A DNA stretch of 64,000 bases from Acidobacteriales bacterium 59-55 (GCA_001897435.1 MKSV01000004.1:1-64000); one strand, 5' to 3'. Shown: positions 17,529 to 27,611, counted from the stretch's first letter. The notes: a model not told the origin generated them from the sequence alone. A program made the numbers and translations.

Positions 17529-18098
17529 ATGGACCTTCACGAACAGGCAAGGCGGGCGCTCGGCCATGTCTCCATTGCACGCCCCGATCCGTCCTGGCCA
17601 GCACATTTTGCGCAAGAACGAGAGCGGCTCCAACCTTTTCTTGGCCGCGTGGCCGATGAGCTTCAACATTATGGAAGTACTGCCATCCCCGAACTCCGTG
17701 CAAAGCCCATTATCGACATGATGGCCCCCGTCACGTCTCTCGATCGGGCGGATGAGTTGGGTGAAAACCTTGCTACCACCGGGTACTGCAAGATCGATGC
17801 AGGCTTCTTCAAACGGCGTTTCTTTCGGAAAGTAGTGACCGGTGCAGATCTTGCCTATCATCTGCACCTGGTGGTTTCCCCAAACTGGCCGGTCAAAAAT
17901 GAGCTCTTGCTTCGGGACTGGCTGATTCAACACCAAGATGTCGCGCGCGCGTATGAGACGCTGAAGGTGAAACTGGCCGCTGCGTATGGCGATGACATGC
18001 CGCGATATACCGAAGGGAAAAGTTCATTCCTGCGTCGAGCCGTAAATGATGCACGCCTCCATATGGGACTTCCAGCCGAACGCAATTGGGAGGAATAG
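17529..18098 (+). CDS. GrpB family protein (UPF0157)
   Basis: The 189-residue protein matches the GrpB family, a nucleotidyltransferase-like fold often fused to dephospho-CoA kinase. Recognisable motifs are DPSWPAHFAQERERL, HYGSTAIPELRAKPIIDMM and LHLVV, followed by the LLLRDWLIQHQDVARAYETLK helix and GKSSFL. The biochemical role is not established. It stands alone between rpsT and a DinB gene; base composition in the 5' region is more A/T-rich than its neighbours. Confidence 0.85.
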   Translation: MDLHEQARRALGHVSIARPDPSWPAHFAQERERLQPFLGRVADELQHYGSTAIPELRAKPIIDMMAPVTSLDRADELGENLATTGYCKIDAGFFKRRFFRKVVTGADLAYHLHLVVSPNWPVKNELLLRDWLIQHQDVARAYETLKVKLAAAYGDDMPRYTEGKSSFLRRAVNDARLHMGLPAERNWEE

Positions 18099-18288
18099 TG
18101 CGGTTGGCGATATCGGGGCAATCCATTCACTGAAGTGCGAGTCCGCTCTTTGGGGTTCATAACCCAAGGATCACTTTGGCTGCACTTCGAAACGGTGGAT
18201 TCCAACTGGCCCATCGCCTGTTTTCTCGCCGGTTACGTGCGGAGTAGTCTGGCAAGTGCGGCGAGTTCGCCGCGCAAGAGGAGGATTC

Positions 18289-18822
18289 GTGAAGAATTTG
18301 ATCGGTCTTGTCCTGATCGGGCTTACGGCGGCCCCGATTCTGTACGCGCAGGCTCCTGCCAACCCGGTCGTCTCGAGCGCGCGCGAAGTCTTCAACCGGC
18401 AAGCGAAGTTCATTGCGTCTGCTGTCCAGGAGATGCCTGCGGCGAAATACAGCTTCAAGCCAACGCCGAGCCAGATGAGCTTCGGCAAGATCATTGCCCA
18501 TGTGGTCGAGGTCAACCAGCGCGTCTGCGCCATGATCGGCAACAGCCCGGCGACCGGGATCCCCGCGGTCACCGAGACGGACTCCAAGGAGGCTCTCGGC
18601 CACTCGCTGCAACTCTCCTTTGACTACTGCGGGAAGACCCTCGATACGCTCAAGGACGCGAGCCTGGGCGATACGGTCACCTTCTTCGGGAACCGTAAAG
18701 TCCCCCGTGCCCGCGCTCTTCTCGAACTCGACGTGGACCTTACCGATCACTACTCGCAGATGGCAGGCTATCTCCGCCTCAACGGACTTGTGCCGCCTTC
18801 GGCTCAGCACGGCCGGAAGTAG
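18289..18822 (+). CDS. Secreted DinB-family protein
   Basis: GTG at 18289 is chosen because AGAGGAGGA lies just upstream and the product then starts with a clear signal peptide (KNLIGLVLIGLTAAPILYAQ); it has 177 residues. The remainder is a four-helix DinB-like bundle: FSFKPTPSQMSFGKIIAHVVEVNQ supplies the first His, and ITDHYSQMAGYLRLNG-type sequence (TDHYSQMAGYLR) the later His. DinB-like proteins bind a divalent metal; some are thiol-dependent transferases. The exported location is common in Acidobacteria-like genomes (my inference). Function unknown. Confidence 0.8.
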   Translation: MKNLIGLVLIGLTAAPILYAQAPANPVVSSAREVFNRQAKFIASAVQEMPAAKYSFKPTPSQMSFGKIIAHVVEVNQRVCAMIGNSPATGIPAVTETDSKEALGHSLQLSFDYCGKTLDTLKDASLGDTVTFFGNRKVPRARALLELDVDLTDHYSQMAGYLRLNGLVPPSAQHGRK

Positions 18823-19054
18823 CGGCACAAGGTGCCTCACACCGTTTATTCATCATTTGCCACTTGACGCCGGGTGTATCGCGGTTCTAGTCTGTGCGCA
18901 TCTTCGGCACACGATTGGCACCTTCCGCCATCCCGGTCGCAGTACCCAGCGCAATCTTCCAACGCGCCGTGTGTCTCTCCCGGCGTCACAACTTATCCCA
19001 CAGCCAAGCATCCAATAACCTGGTATTCCCTGACGGAGGTCAGCGCCCTTCTTG

Positions 19055-20098
19055 ATGAAAAAATTCCTGGAAATCACTCCCGGCATTGAGCCCCTGTATG
19101 GGACCCACGACGAAAATCTCAAGCTGCTCGAAGATGGTCTCCATGTGACAATCGATCTCCGCTCCGACGCCATCGAGGTGACCGGCGACGCGGCCGGGGT
19201 AGAACGGGTGGAACGGGTATTCTCGGACTTCGACGTCTTGCGCAAGGCGGGCGTCAACCCCAGCAACGGCGAACTGAATGGAATGCTGAAGGTGGTGATC
19301 GCCGATCCGGCGGTGACGCTGCGCTCGCTGGTCGAGACCGGCAAACAGCGGTCGGCCGGAGTGAAGCGGATGGTGCAGCCGCGCTCGCCCAACCAGAGGA
19401 AGTATGTCGAGGCTATCGAACAGAATGACATGACCTTCGGCCTGGGGCCTGCCGGAACGGGAAAGACGTATCTTGCGGTGGCGATGGCGGTTTCGGCGCT
19501 GATGGCGAAGAAGGTCAGCCGCATCATCCTTGTGCGTCCGGCGGTCGAGGCGGGCGAGCGGCTGGGATTTCTGCCGGGATCGTTGCAGGAGAAGGTTGAT
19601 CCTTATTTGCGGCCGCTCTACGACGCTCTGTACGATCTGCTCGATCCGCTGAGGGTCGACAAGATGCTTGAGAGCAACGTTATCGAGGTGGCTCCGCTCG
19701 CCTTTATGCGCGGGCGCACGCTGAACGACTCGTTCATCATCATGGACGAGGCGCAGAATACGACGACCGAGCAGATGAAGATGTTCGTGACGCGGCTGGG
19801 GAACAACTCGAAGGCGGTCATCACCGGCGATCTGACCCAGACCGACCTGCCCAATCCGAAGAAGTCGGGACTAATGGAGGCGCTGCTTGTTCTGGACGGC
19901 GTCGAGGGCATCCGCTTCTGCCACTTCGAGGATGTGGACGTGGTGCGCCATCACCTGGTGCAGAGGATTGTCCGCGCCTACGACAGCTATGGCCGCGCGC
20001 AGCAGCAACTGCCGCTGCCGATGGGGGATGCCGCTTTGCCGCAATCGGGGCTCTCTGCGGCAGGTGAAGAGCAGCCGCCCGTGGCCAAGCCGCAATAG
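19055..20098 (+). CDS. phoH: PhoH family ATPase
   Basis: The 347-residue protein has an N-terminal KH-like region (about 1-100), then the PhoH ATPase core with Walker [14 protein letters not shown], the [15 protein letters not shown] signature, Walker [24 protein letters not shown] and GDLTQTDLP. PhoH proteins are linked to RNA metabolism and ribosome maturation, and are usually next to ybeY. ATG at 19055 is preferred over TTG at 19052. Here ybeY lies 1.8 kb downstream after two inserted genes. The last 25 residues are a Pro/Gln/Ala tail. Confidence 0.92.
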   Translation: MKKFLEITPGIEPLYGTHDENLKLLEDGLHVTIDLRSDAIEVTGDAAGVERVERVFSDFDVLRKAGVNPSNGELNGMLKVVIADPAVTLRSLVETGKQRSAGVKRMVQPRSPNQRKYVEAIEQNDMTFGLGPAGTGKTYLAVAMAVSALMAKKVSRIILVRPAVEAGERLGFLPGSLQEKVDPYLRPLYDALYDLLDPLRVDKMLESNVIEVAPLAFMRGRTLNDSFIIMDEAQNTTTEQMKMFVTRLGNNSKAVITGDLTQTDLPNPKKSGLMEALLVLDGVEGIRFCHFEDVDVVRHHLVQRIVRAYDSYGRAQQQLPLPMGDAALPQSGLSAAGEEQPPVAKPQ

Positions 20099-20159
20099 CG
20101 GGAAGGTAATTTGGATGCCGTTGGCCGAAGGTGCCGGTGTGCGAAGATAATCTTGTGCC

Positions 20160-20906
20160 ATGCCTGCCACGTATCTGCGCCATTTGATCGGAACGGAACG
20201 CAGCCAGCGAGCCAATCGTCACCTGGCGCTGGTGCTGGCATTTATTGCCGGCGGCACCGATGCGGGTGGTTATCTTGCCGTGCGGCACTATACGTCCCAC
20301 ATGTCGGGAGTTCTTTCGTCGATGGCGGACGATCTTGCCCTGGGAGAAATCAGCCTGTTAATGGCCGGCTTCACCGCGATGCTGGCGTTTCTGACTGGCG
20401 CTGCCTGCACGGCGATGCTGGTCAACTGGGGGCGGCGACGCCGCCTGCGCAGCGAGTACGCGTTCCCTCTGCTGCTGGAGTCCGCTCTGCTGGTGGCTTT
20501 CAGCGTGATGGGCGCATCTTTGGGTCACCCGCGATGGTTCTTTCTATCGCTGGTGACGCTTTTGCTGTGCTTCACCATGGGGCTGCAGAACGCCATTATC
20601 ACCAAGATTTCTCATGCCGAGATTCGCACCACCCATGTCACCGGCATTGTGACGGATATCGGCATCGAACTAGGCAAGCTGTTGTATTGGAACCGCTCCA
20701 CCCGTCGGCCGGACGGGCCGATGGTGCTGGGCGACAGGAAGAAGCTGAAGCTGCTGTCGTCGCTGATCGGCATGTTTTTTCTGGGGGGCCTGATGGGGGC
20801 GCTGGGCTTTCGGTATGTTGGATTTCTGTTCTTCCTGCCGCTGGCCGCCATGCTGCTGATACTGGTCGGCATTCCCACGGTCGCCGATCTGCGCGAAGCG
20901 CATTGA
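20160..20906 (+). CDS. DUF1275 (YoaK-like) membrane protein
   Basis: The 248-residue protein has about six transmembrane segments. GGTDAGGYLAVRHYTSHMSG near the N-terminus and GLQNAIITKISHAEIRTTHVTG in the middle are the two hallmark motifs of the DUF1275/YoaK family. The charged RPDGPMVLGDRKKLK loop precedes the last segments. Function is unknown. It sits 61 bases after phoH and 83 before the GH16 gene, on the same strand. Confidence 0.88.
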   Translation: MPATYLRHLIGTERSQRANRHLALVLAFIAGGTDAGGYLAVRHYTSHMSGVLSSMADDLALGEISLLMAGFTAMLAFLTGAACTAMLVNWGRRRRLRSEYAFPLLLESALLVAFSVMGASLGHPRWFFLSLVTLLLCFTMGLQNAIITKISHAEIRTTHVTGIVTDIGIELGKLLYWNRSTRRPDGPMVLGDRKKLKLLSSLIGMFFLGGLMGALGFRYVGFLFFLPLAAMLLILVGIPTVADLREAH

Positions 20907-20989
20907 GCCCTTTTGCGGTAAAAGCCGGTGAATGCGATACCATCGTCAGGAAGGGTAGTGCCAGCCCTTGCCGATTTTCTTCCTCTACG

Positions 20990-21937
20990 ATGACCAACAT
21001 CGAACCCCCAAGTACACTCTCCATCTCCGCCGCCGCGCTCCTGAAGAGAAGACGCCGTTCGGTGCGACTGCTTCGCTATGCCGGTGCGTGCTGCGTTTTC
21101 TTATGCTTGCTTGGTGGTGTCGGAGCGGCGGCGGCGCAGTCTCATGCCTCGGCCGATTCGCCGAAGTGGAAGCTGGCATGGAGCGACGAGTTCAACGGCG
21201 CGAACGGCTCCGCTCCCGATGCCGCGAAGTGGGCGTTCGAGAGGGGTGGCGGCGGCCAGGGCAATAACGAACTGGAGAGCTATACCGACCGGCGGGCCAA
21301 CGTACAGCAGAAGGATGGCAACCTCGTGATTACGGCGCGGAAGGAGAACTTTACCGGCGCGGACGGCATCGCGAGGCCCTATACCTCGGGCCGCATACGG
21401 ACGAAGGGGCTGTTCTCGCAGGCGTATGGGCGCTTCGAGGCGAGCATCAAGCTGCCGCTGGGCAAAGGCATCTGGCCCGCCTTCTGGATGCTGGGCGACG
21501 ATAGCAGCTCGGTTGGCTGGCCGAAGTGCGGTGAGATCGACATCATGGAGAACATCGGCGAGCCTTCGACCATCTACAGCACGCTGCATGGTCCGGGCTA
21601 CAGCGGAGCGCACGGCATCTCGGCGAAGTTCGCGCTGCCGACGGGTGAGGCCGTCAACACCGGCTTCCACCTCTATGCGGTGGAGTGGGCGCCCGAGGAC
21701 ATTAAGTTCTTCTTCGACGACAAGCTCATCGCCGAGCGCACGCCTGCCGATCTTCCTACGGGAGCAAAGTGGGTGTACGACCACCCTTTCTTTATTCTTC
21801 TGAACGTCGCCGTGGGCGGCAACTGGCCGGGGAATCCTGACCGGACGACGGCGTTTCCGCAGCAGATGCTGGTGAACTACGTTCGCGTCTATAGCAAGGC
21901 AGGCACAACCGGGGCAGAGGGGAGACAGGCCCGATGA
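20990..21937 (+). CDS. Secreted glycoside hydrolase family 16 beta-glucanase
   Basis: This retaining endo-glycosidase should cut beta-1,3/1,4-glucans or related polysaccharides outside the cell. The ATG at 20990 gives 315 residues: an Arg-rich N-terminus, a membrane/signal segment (about 24-46, ending AAAAQ), then the GH16 jelly roll. The catalytic motif EIDIME has Glu182 as nucleophile, Asp184 and Glu187 as acid/base. GGGGQGNNELESYTDRRANV and LNVAVGGNWPGNPD are also typical. Its stop overlaps the ybeY start (ATGA), so it is translationally coupled to a ribosome-maturation gene. Confidence 0.9.
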   Translation: MTNIEPPSTLSISAAALLKRRRRSVRLLRYAGACCVFLCLLGGVGAAAAQSHASADSPKWKLAWSDEFNGANGSAPDAAKWAFERGGGGQGNNELESYTDRRANVQQKDGNLVITARKENFTGADGIARPYTSGRIRTKGLFSQAYGRFEASIKLPLGKGIWPAFWMLGDDSSSVGWPKCGEIDIMENIGEPSTIYSTLHGPGYSGAHGISAKFALPTGEAVNTGFHLYAVEWAPEDIKFFFDDKLIAERTPADLPTGAKWVYDHPFFILLNVAVGGNWPGNPDRTTAFPQQMLVNYVRVYSKAGTTGAEGRQAR

Positions 21938-22425
21938 TTCGCATCGACCATCCCGACGCGGGGACGCTGTCGAAGGCTGGCCTGACGCGCTTCTTCAACC
22001 GCGCCCGCGCGGCCGTTGGCCTCGATGGCGAGGTCGAGGTTCTTCTGGCCGACGACGCTACGCTGCGCCGTCTGAACCGGAGCTTCCGGAATAAAAACAA
22101 GGCGACCGATGTGCTGAGCTTTCCTGCCGCCGAGAATCCGGATGGCTATGCGGGCGACCTGGCGATCTCGCTCGACACTGCGGCGCGGCAGGCCGACGCG
22201 TTCGGCCACAGCCTGCGCGACGAGGTGCGCATCCTTCTGCTGCATGGTCTGCTGCATCTCACAGGAATGGACCACGAGGCTGACCGGGGTGAGATGGCTG
22301 CGCGCGAGGGGGAACTGCGACGCGAGTTACGCCTGCCGGTCACGTTGATCGAGCGGGCGGCTTCGGGATCGGGATCGGGATCGGGATCGGCAAGAGACGC
22401 CGCCCGGCGCAGGAGGAGCGCATGA
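21934..22425 (+). CDS. ybeY: Endoribonuclease YbeY (16S rRNA maturation)
   Basis: YbeY is a zinc endoribonuclease for 16S rRNA 3' processing and ribosome quality control. The H3-x-H5-x-H motif is HGLLHLTGMDH, with His104, His108 and His114. KNKATDVLSFP and GDLAISLD are also conserved. The protein is 163 residues; the last 20 form an unusual Gly-Ser repeat and Arg tail coded by a GGGATC hexamer run (about 22365-22391). It overlaps the GH16 stop by 4 bases and the CorC gene start by 4 bases, so all three are coupled. Confidence 0.93.
   Translation: MIRIDHPDAGTLSKAGLTRFFNRARAAVGLDGEVEVLLADDATLRRLNRSFRNKNKATDVLSFPAAENPDGYAGDLAISLDTAARQADAFGHSLRDEVRILLLHGLLHLTGMDHEADRGEMAAREGELRRELRLPVTLIERAASGSGSGSGSARDAARRRRSA
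22363..22392 (+). repeat. GGGATC hexamer run inside ybeY
   Basis: Four to five copies of CGGGAT/GGGATC in tandem encode a Gly-Ser repeat at the YbeY C-terminus. A frame-preserving 6-mer, so slippage would change only tail length. Confidence 0.75.
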
Positions 22426-23798
22426 TGCTTCTCTATCTCCTCCTCTTCGCCGTTCTGCTGCTGATCCTGACGCTGGCGGCGTATGTCGACCGCGTGTACT
22501 CGGAGATGGGCAAGTTTCTCGCGCGCGAGTACCAGGACAATATCGATTCCTGGGAGCAGATCGTCGAGCCGAAGCTGGGGCTGGCCCGCGAGTCGCTTGC
22601 GCTGTCGGCATCGGTGCTGCGCCAACTGAGCGTCGCGGCGATTGCGCTGCTGACCGGCCTGCGGCTCTATACGCATGTCTCACTGCTGCCCGCGGTGACG
22701 CGCAGCCCAAGCGGCTCGGAGATTGCGCTGGCGATCTTCGAGATCATCCTGCTGATTCTCATCTTCGACCGGCTGCTGCCGCAGATTCTCTTTACCCGCA
22801 CCTGTGGCCTGTGGATCGTCCGCATCCGGTATGTGCTCCAGACGGTGTTTTACCTCATCCTTCCGGTCACGCTGCTGCTCGGCCTGCTGCTGTCGATTGC
22901 GGCGCTGGCGGAGCCTGAGGACACGGCGGAGGAGGAGCGGCCGGAAGAGGCGATGGAGGCTCTGCTCGAAGCCGGAGAAGAGGAGGGCATCCTCGAAGAG
23001 TCGGACCGCGAGCTGGTGCGCTCGGTGGTCGAGTTCGGCGACAAGGTGGCGCACGAGGTGATGACGCCGCGCCCGGAGGTCTTCGCCGTTCCCGGCAGCA
23101 TGAGCCTCGAACGCTTTACCGCCGAGATTGCGAAGCACGTCTTCTCGCGGGTGCCGGTCTACTCGAAGTCGCTCGACAACATTACCGGGATCATCTTCGC
23201 CCACGACCTGCTACAGATTCCCGACAGCGAGGCGGCGAGCCGTACCGTGGCGCAACTGCAACGGCCTGCCGCCTTCGTTCCCGAGACCAAGAAGGTTGCC
23301 GAGCTGCTGCGCGAGATGCAGCGCGAGAAGCAGCACATGAGCATCGTGATCGACGAGTATGGCGGCGTCGCCGGGCTGGTCACGATCGAGGACCTGATCG
23401 AAGCGATTGTGGGCGAGATCGCGGACGAGCACGAAGAGCCCCGTGACGATGTCCCGGTGCGCGAGGCGGACGGGGCCTATGTGGTTCCGGGCAGCTTCGA
23501 GATCTCGCGGCTGCGGGATCTCTTCTCCGATCCGGTCGAGCCTTCGACACAGGTCGCCGAAGACCTGGAATCGACAGAGGCCGAGGAGCCGGTCGCACGC
23601 GAGAGCGTGCATGAACTGCACCTGCCGGAGCACTACGAGTCGACCACGGTGGGCGGATTGGTCTCGGAGATGGCCGGGCATATTCCGCTGCCGGGGGAGG
23701 TGGTCGAAGAGGATGGCCTGCGGCTGGAAGTGCTGGCCTCGACCGACCGGAAAATCGACCGTATTCGGGTGCGGCTGAGTCCGCCGCCGACCGAGTAG
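22422..23798 (+). CDS. HlyC/CorC family transporter-associated protein with CBS pair
   Basis: The 458-residue protein has an N-terminal membrane part (segments near 2-22, 65-85, 100-120 and 140-165), then an acidic linker, a CBS pair (about 210-340, with VMTPRPEVFAVP and IVIDEYGGVAGLVTIEDLIEAIVGEI), and a C-terminal CorC_HlyC domain. Family members are implicated in Mg/Co efflux or membrane integrity. The CorC_HlyC domain holds an extra acidic insert around 375-400 (STQVAEDLESTEAEEPVA). The membrane half is less like a standard CNNM domain than usual. It is the last gene of the phoH-ybeY-type cluster. Confidence 0.85.
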   Translation: MMLLYLLLFAVLLLILTLAAYVDRVYSEMGKFLAREYQDNIDSWEQIVEPKLGLARESLALSASVLRQLSVAAIALLTGLRLYTHVSLLPAVTRSPSGSEIALAIFEIILLILIFDRLLPQILFTRTCGLWIVRIRYVLQTVFYLILPVTLLLGLLLSIAALAEPEDTAEEERPEEAMEALLEAGEEEGILEESDRELVRSVVEFGDKVAHEVMTPRPEVFAVPGSMSLERFTAEIAKHVFSRVPVYSKSLDNITGIIFAHDLLQIPDSEAASRTVAQLQRPAAFVPETKKVAELLREMQREKQHMSIVIDEYGGVAGLVTIEDLIEAIVGEIADEHEEPRDDVPVREADGAYVVPGSFEISRLRDLFSDPVEPSTQVAEDLESTEAEEPVARESVHELHLPEHYESTTVGGLVSEMAGHIPLPGEVVEEDGLRLEVLASTDRKIDRIRVRLSPPPTE

Positions 23799-23897
23799 TC
23801 CATGGGCGTGACGGCATCTTAGAAGATGTTCTCCTCCGGATGTTTTGCCGATTCGAGTAAAGCGTGGATTGCCTTCGGAGTGAGGATGCTCCGGAAG

Positions 23898-23947
23898 CGA
23901 AATACAGGGGTCTCTCCACTGCGCTTCGCTCCGGTCGAGATGACGTT
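23898..23947. repeat. Family B element, short inverted form
   Basis: GAAATACAGGGGTCTCTCCACTGCGCTTCGCTCCGGTCGAGATGACG without the central palindrome. It lies between the convergent ends of the CorC and mreB genes. Confidence 0.8.
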
Positions 23948-24004
23948 TTCCAGGGAAAGACGCTGCGGAACACCGCAGCGGGATTTTGAGCGACAGAAAA
24001 AGTT

Positions 24005-25024
24005 CTAGTCGATGGAGATCTTGCGCAGGAGCTTGAAGTCGGAGAGCATCTTGCCGGTTCCAAGGACGACCGAGGCCAGCGGATCGTCGGCGATGGAGAC
24101 GGGCAGGCCGGTCTCTTCGCGGATGCGCTTGTCGAGGTTCTTGATGAGCGCGCCGCCGCCGGTCAGCACGATGCCGCGGTCGGAGATGTCGGCTGAAAGC
24201 TCGGGCGGAGTCCGCTCGAGTGCCACGCGAATGGCGTTGATGATGGTCGAGATGGACTCGCTGAGTGCCTCGCGGATCTCGGAGTCTTCGATGGTGATGG
24301 TCTTGGGGACGCCCTCGATGAGGTTGCGGCCCTTGACCTCCATCTCGATGGGCTTGTCGAGGGGGAAGGCCGAACCGAGCGAGATCTTGATCTGCTCGGC
24401 GGTGCGCTCGCCGATCAGCAGGTTGTACTTGCGCTTGAGGTAGGTCATCACCGCCTCGTCCATCTGGTTGCCGGCCATGCGCACGGAGCGCGAATAGACG
24501 ATGCCCGCCAGCGAAATCACAGCGATATCGGTCGTTCCGCCGCCGATGTCGACGACCATGTTGCCGCCCGCCTCGGTGATGGGTAGACCGGCGCCGATGG
24601 CGGCGACCATGGCCTGTTCCACCAGGTGGACCTCGCTGGCCTTGGCGCGATAGGCCGAGTCCATGACGGCGCGCTTTTCCACCTGCGTAATCTCGCTGGG
24701 GACGCCGATGACGATGCGCGGATGCACCATCATCTTGCGGTTGTGCGCCTTCTGGATGAAGTAGTTGAGCATCTTCTCGGTGTGGCGGAAGTCGGCGATG
24801 ACGCCGTCCTTCATGGGCTTGATGGCGACGATGTTGCCGGGCGTGCGGCCCAGCATCTCCTTGGCCTCCTTGCCGACGGCCTCGACCTCGTTGGTGATCT
24901 TGTTCACCGCGATAATCGATGGCTCATTGACGATGATGCCCTTGCCGTGGGCGAAAACGAGAGTATTTGCCGTGCCGAGGTCGATGGCCAGGTCACTCGA
25001 AAAGAGGCTGAAGAGGGACCGCAT
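24005..25024 (-). CDS. mreB: Rod-shape determining actin homologue MreB
   Basis: MreB filaments organise lateral peptidoglycan synthesis. The product is 339 residues from the preferred ATG at 25024 (MRSLFSLFSSD), the usual length; in-frame ATGs at 25048 and 25069 would add 8 or 15 residues. DLAIDLGTANTLVF is the phosphate 1 motif, GGNMVVDIGGGTTDIAVISLAG phosphate 2, and TGGGALIKNLDKRI part of the adenosine site. It is on the opposite strand and 14 kb away from mreC-mreD-mrdA-rodA, which is less common than a mreBCD operon. Confidence 0.95.
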   Translation of the reverse strand: MRSLFSLFSSDLAIDLGTANTLVFAHGKGIIVNEPSIIAVNKITNEVEAVGKEAKEMLGRTPGNIVAIKPMKDGVIADFRHTEKMLNYFIQKAHNRKMMVHPRIVIGVPSEITQVEKRAVMDSAYRAKASEVHLVEQAMVAAIGAGLPITEAGGNMVVDIGGGTTDIAVISLAGIVYSRSVRMAGNQMDEAVMTYLKRKYNLLIGERTAEQIKISLGSAFPLDKPIEMEVKGRNLIEGVPKTITIEDSEIREALSESISTIINAIRVALERTPPELSADISDRGIVLTGGGALIKNLDKRIREETGLPVSIADDPLASVVLGTGKMLSDFKLLRKISID

Positions 25025-25158
25025 ATTGTGTATGCGCGAATATCGCATCTGAAAACCGTTTGATGACATAGATGGTCGGAGTCGTTTCCTGAAAAGAGAC
25101 TACCAGTAGTGTAATCCACTACCTTATGACACTTTGGGGTAAGAGAAGCGTGCTGTTA

Positions 25159-26340
25159 TCAGACGATGGACGGCTGCGCGCCGCGAGGCGGCTTCTTCGA
25201 CAGTCCCAGCCGGGCTTCGATCCAGCGGCGGATGGTTTCAGTATGGAACTCCGTCACAGAGGCGACCAGATATGCGTAGAGCAGAATGACGGCGAGGATG
25301 GCGAGTCCTTTAAAGATGTGGAGCCCGTCGGGAGTCCAGCGGCCGCCACCCGACAGCAGCGCAACCAGAAGCACCGCGAAGGGAACATGGACGACGTAGA
25401 GGGTGTAGGACGAGCGCGCCAGCGACCGCGATACCCTCGTGAAGACGGAGTCCGGCGACGCACGGTGGGTCGCAGAGAGCACAATCCAGAGAAAGAAGAA
25501 CGTGGCGACTCCGAACAGGTAATCGGACCATAGGCTCGGCAGCGCATGCGCCTTGGCGAAAATGAAGGCGAGCGGGGAGTAGAGGATCGTCGCTGTGATG
25601 CGAGCGCGTCTGCCGACGCGCGGAGGCGGCAGAACCGCAAGCAGCGTGCCGGCCAGCCAGACCGGGAAGAGTAGCAGGATTCCGTGGCGGACGAACCAGG
25701 CGATCCCGAGGAACAGGCCTACGGAAACCAGCCGCTGCAACAGCGCGGAGCGCCGGCGAAGGGCTACCAACCCCAGCGGAAAGAGCAGGTAATACCAGAA
25801 CTCGTTGGCAAGGGACCACAGCGGGCCGTCGGTTCCGAAGATGGGAACAAGAATGGACTGGAGAAAGAAGAGGTTGCCGAAGAAGATGTGCGGCTTCAAC
25901 GTCGTGCGGATGTCCGGGATGACGTGATTGCCCGCGGCGCCGCTGTAGAGCGCCGGCGCCAGGTGAAGGTGAAGGCCGATGTTGTCCCAGAGCGCGCAGA
26001 GCAGAAGGCCGGGGATCAGCACGACCCACAGGCGCACGATGCGATGGGTCAGATAGCCGCGCCAGCTCCACTGGTTCCGATCGAAAGAGCGGAAGACACT
26101 GCCGCTGATCAGGTATCCGCTGAGGACGAAGAAGATGACCACCGCCTGGTGGCCGGCGGAGCTGAGCGCGTAGGGCACCAGCAGCATCAACTTGTGCGCG
26201 GTCAACTGCGGATAGTCGATAAACAGCAGGTTGCGCCAGTGTCCGAGCAGGACGAGGAGGGCGGCCAGGCCGCGAAGCAGGTCGAGAAGAACGGAAGCAG
26301 CGGTGTCGTTGAAGGCGGGTTTTTCGAGACTCACTGTCAT
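25159..26340 (-). CDS. Acyltransferase family 3 (OafA/Y1 type) membrane protein
   Basis: The 393-residue protein has about ten transmembrane helices. It starts at ATG 26340 and shows LDLLRGLAALLVLLGHWRN, with the catalytic-type His of the acyltransferase 3 family (R-x10-H pattern), and FFVLSGYLISGSVF, the second hallmark. Such enzymes O-acylate cell-surface sugars or polysaccharides. It stands alone between mreB and a divergent alanine dehydrogenase gene. The substrate is unknown. Confidence 0.85.
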   Translation of the reverse strand: MTVSLEKPAFNDTAASVLLDLLRGLAALLVLLGHWRNLLFIDYPQLTAHKLMLLVPYALSSAGHQAVVIFFVLSGYLISGSVFRSFDRNQWSWRGYLTHRIVRLWVVLIPGLLLCALWDNIGLHLHLAPALYSGAAGNHVIPDIRTTLKPHIFFGNLFFLQSILVPIFGTDGPLWSLANEFWYYLLFPLGLVALRRRSALLQRLVSVGLFLGIAWFVRHGILLLFPVWLAGTLLAVLPPPRVGRRARITATILYSPLAFIFAKAHALPSLWSDYLFGVATFFFLWIVLSATHRASPDSVFTRVSRSLARSSYTLYVVHVPFAVLLVALLSGGGRWTPDGLHIFKGLAILAVILLYAYLVASVTEFHTETIRRWIEARLGLSKKPPRGAQPSIV

Positions 26341-26460
26341 GGGGAGGAAGCAATGACGCCTTCGAGATAGTGTACGGGAACGGAGTGGACGGGAGGATGC
26401 TCCCGGTATGGCGCGGTACAGCGTAGATACAATGAGAGGGGTATCCGCTGGAGGTAAACG

Positions 26461-27576
26461 ATGATCGTCGGCGTCCCGAAAGAGATAAAGGACCATGAGA
26501 GCCGCGTGGGGGTAACGCCGGCGGGCGTCAAGGCGCTGATCGAGGCGGGGCACGAGGTGCTGGTCGAGCGCGACGCCGGCGTTCTCTCTGCCATGCCCGA
26601 CGACGAGTATCAGGCTGCGGGGGCGGAGATCGTCGGTTCGGCGCACGACGTCTGGCGGCTCGCCGAGATGGTCGTCAAGGTCAAGGAGCCGGTGGAGAAG
26701 GAGTACAGGCACTTCCGTGAGGGGCTGGTCCTGTTTACTTATCTGCACCTCGCGCCGCTGGCCGGGCTTACGGATGCCTTGTTGACCGCGAAGGTCACAG
26801 GCATCGCCTACGAGACTGTCCGCGACCGGGCGGGCGCGCTGCCTCTGCTGACTCCGATGAGCGAGGTGGCCGGACGCATGTCGGTTCAGGTGGGCGCCGC
26901 CTATCTTGAAAAAGAGCGCGGCGGGCGCGGTGTTCTGCTGGGCGGCGTTCCCGGCGTCGCCCCCGGCAATGTCTGCATCATCGGCGGCGGCATCGTCGGC
27001 ACCAACGCGGCCAAGGTTGCGCTGGGCATGGGCGCGAAGGTCACGCTGATCGACGTGAACCTCGACCGGCTGCGTGAGTTGGACGACATCTTCAACGGCC
27101 GCGTCTTCACCGTCGCGTCGAACAGTTACAACATCGAGCGCGCCGTCTCGGAGGCGGATCTCGTGATCGGCGGCGTTCTGATTCCCGGAGCGGCAGCTCC
27201 CAAGATCGTCACCCTCGCCATGGTGGCAAAGATGAAGAAGGGCGCGGTCATCGTGGACGTGGCCATCGACCAGGGCGGCTGCATCGAGACGGCCCGCCCC
27301 ACCACGCACAGCGATCCGTCGTTCGAGGTCAACGGCGTCGTTCACTACTGCGTCACCAACATGCCCGCCGCCGTGCCGAATACCTCCACGCTGGCGCTGA
27401 CCAACGCGACCTTTCCGTATGTGCTGAAGCTGGCGCGGCTGGGAGCGAAGGCCGCCATCGGGGAAGACAAGGGAATCGCCGAGGGGGTCAATACCTATGG
27501 GGGCGTGCTGACCTATGCCGCCGTGGCCTCTGCCCAGAGACGCGACTGGAAGCCGGTGGCGGAGCTGTTGCGCTGA
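26461..27576 (+). CDS. ald: Alanine dehydrogenase
   Basis: The enzyme interconverts L-alanine and pyruvate plus ammonia with NAD. The 371-residue product starts [23 protein letters not shown], with Arg and Lys of the substrate site, and contains KVKEP, the NAD fold [18 protein letters not shown], and [20 protein letters not shown] near the C-terminus with the conserved N-M-P-x3-P motif. Length fits. ATG follows GGAGGTAAACG. It is monocistronic, followed by a repeat island. Confidence 0.95.
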   Translation: MIVGVPKEIKDHESRVGVTPAGVKALIEAGHEVLVERDAGVLSAMPDDEYQAAGAEIVGSAHDVWRLAEMVVKVKEPVEKEYRHFREGLVLFTYLHLAPLAGLTDALLTAKVTGIAYETVRDRAGALPLLTPMSEVAGRMSVQVGAAYLEKERGGRGVLLGGVPGVAPGNVCIIGGGIVGTNAAKVALGMGAKVTLIDVNLDRLRELDDIFNGRVFTVASNSYNIERAVSEADLVIGGVLIPGAAAPKIVTLAMVAKMKKGAVIVDVAIDQGGCIETARPTTHSDPSFEVNGVVHYCVTNMPAAVPNTSTLALTNATFPYVLKLARLGAKAAIGEDKGIAEGVNTYGGVLTYAAVASAQRRDWKPVAELLR

Positions 27577-27611
27577 CTTTTAGGGTGGGGATTGGGGCTT
27601 CTTCAGTGGCC

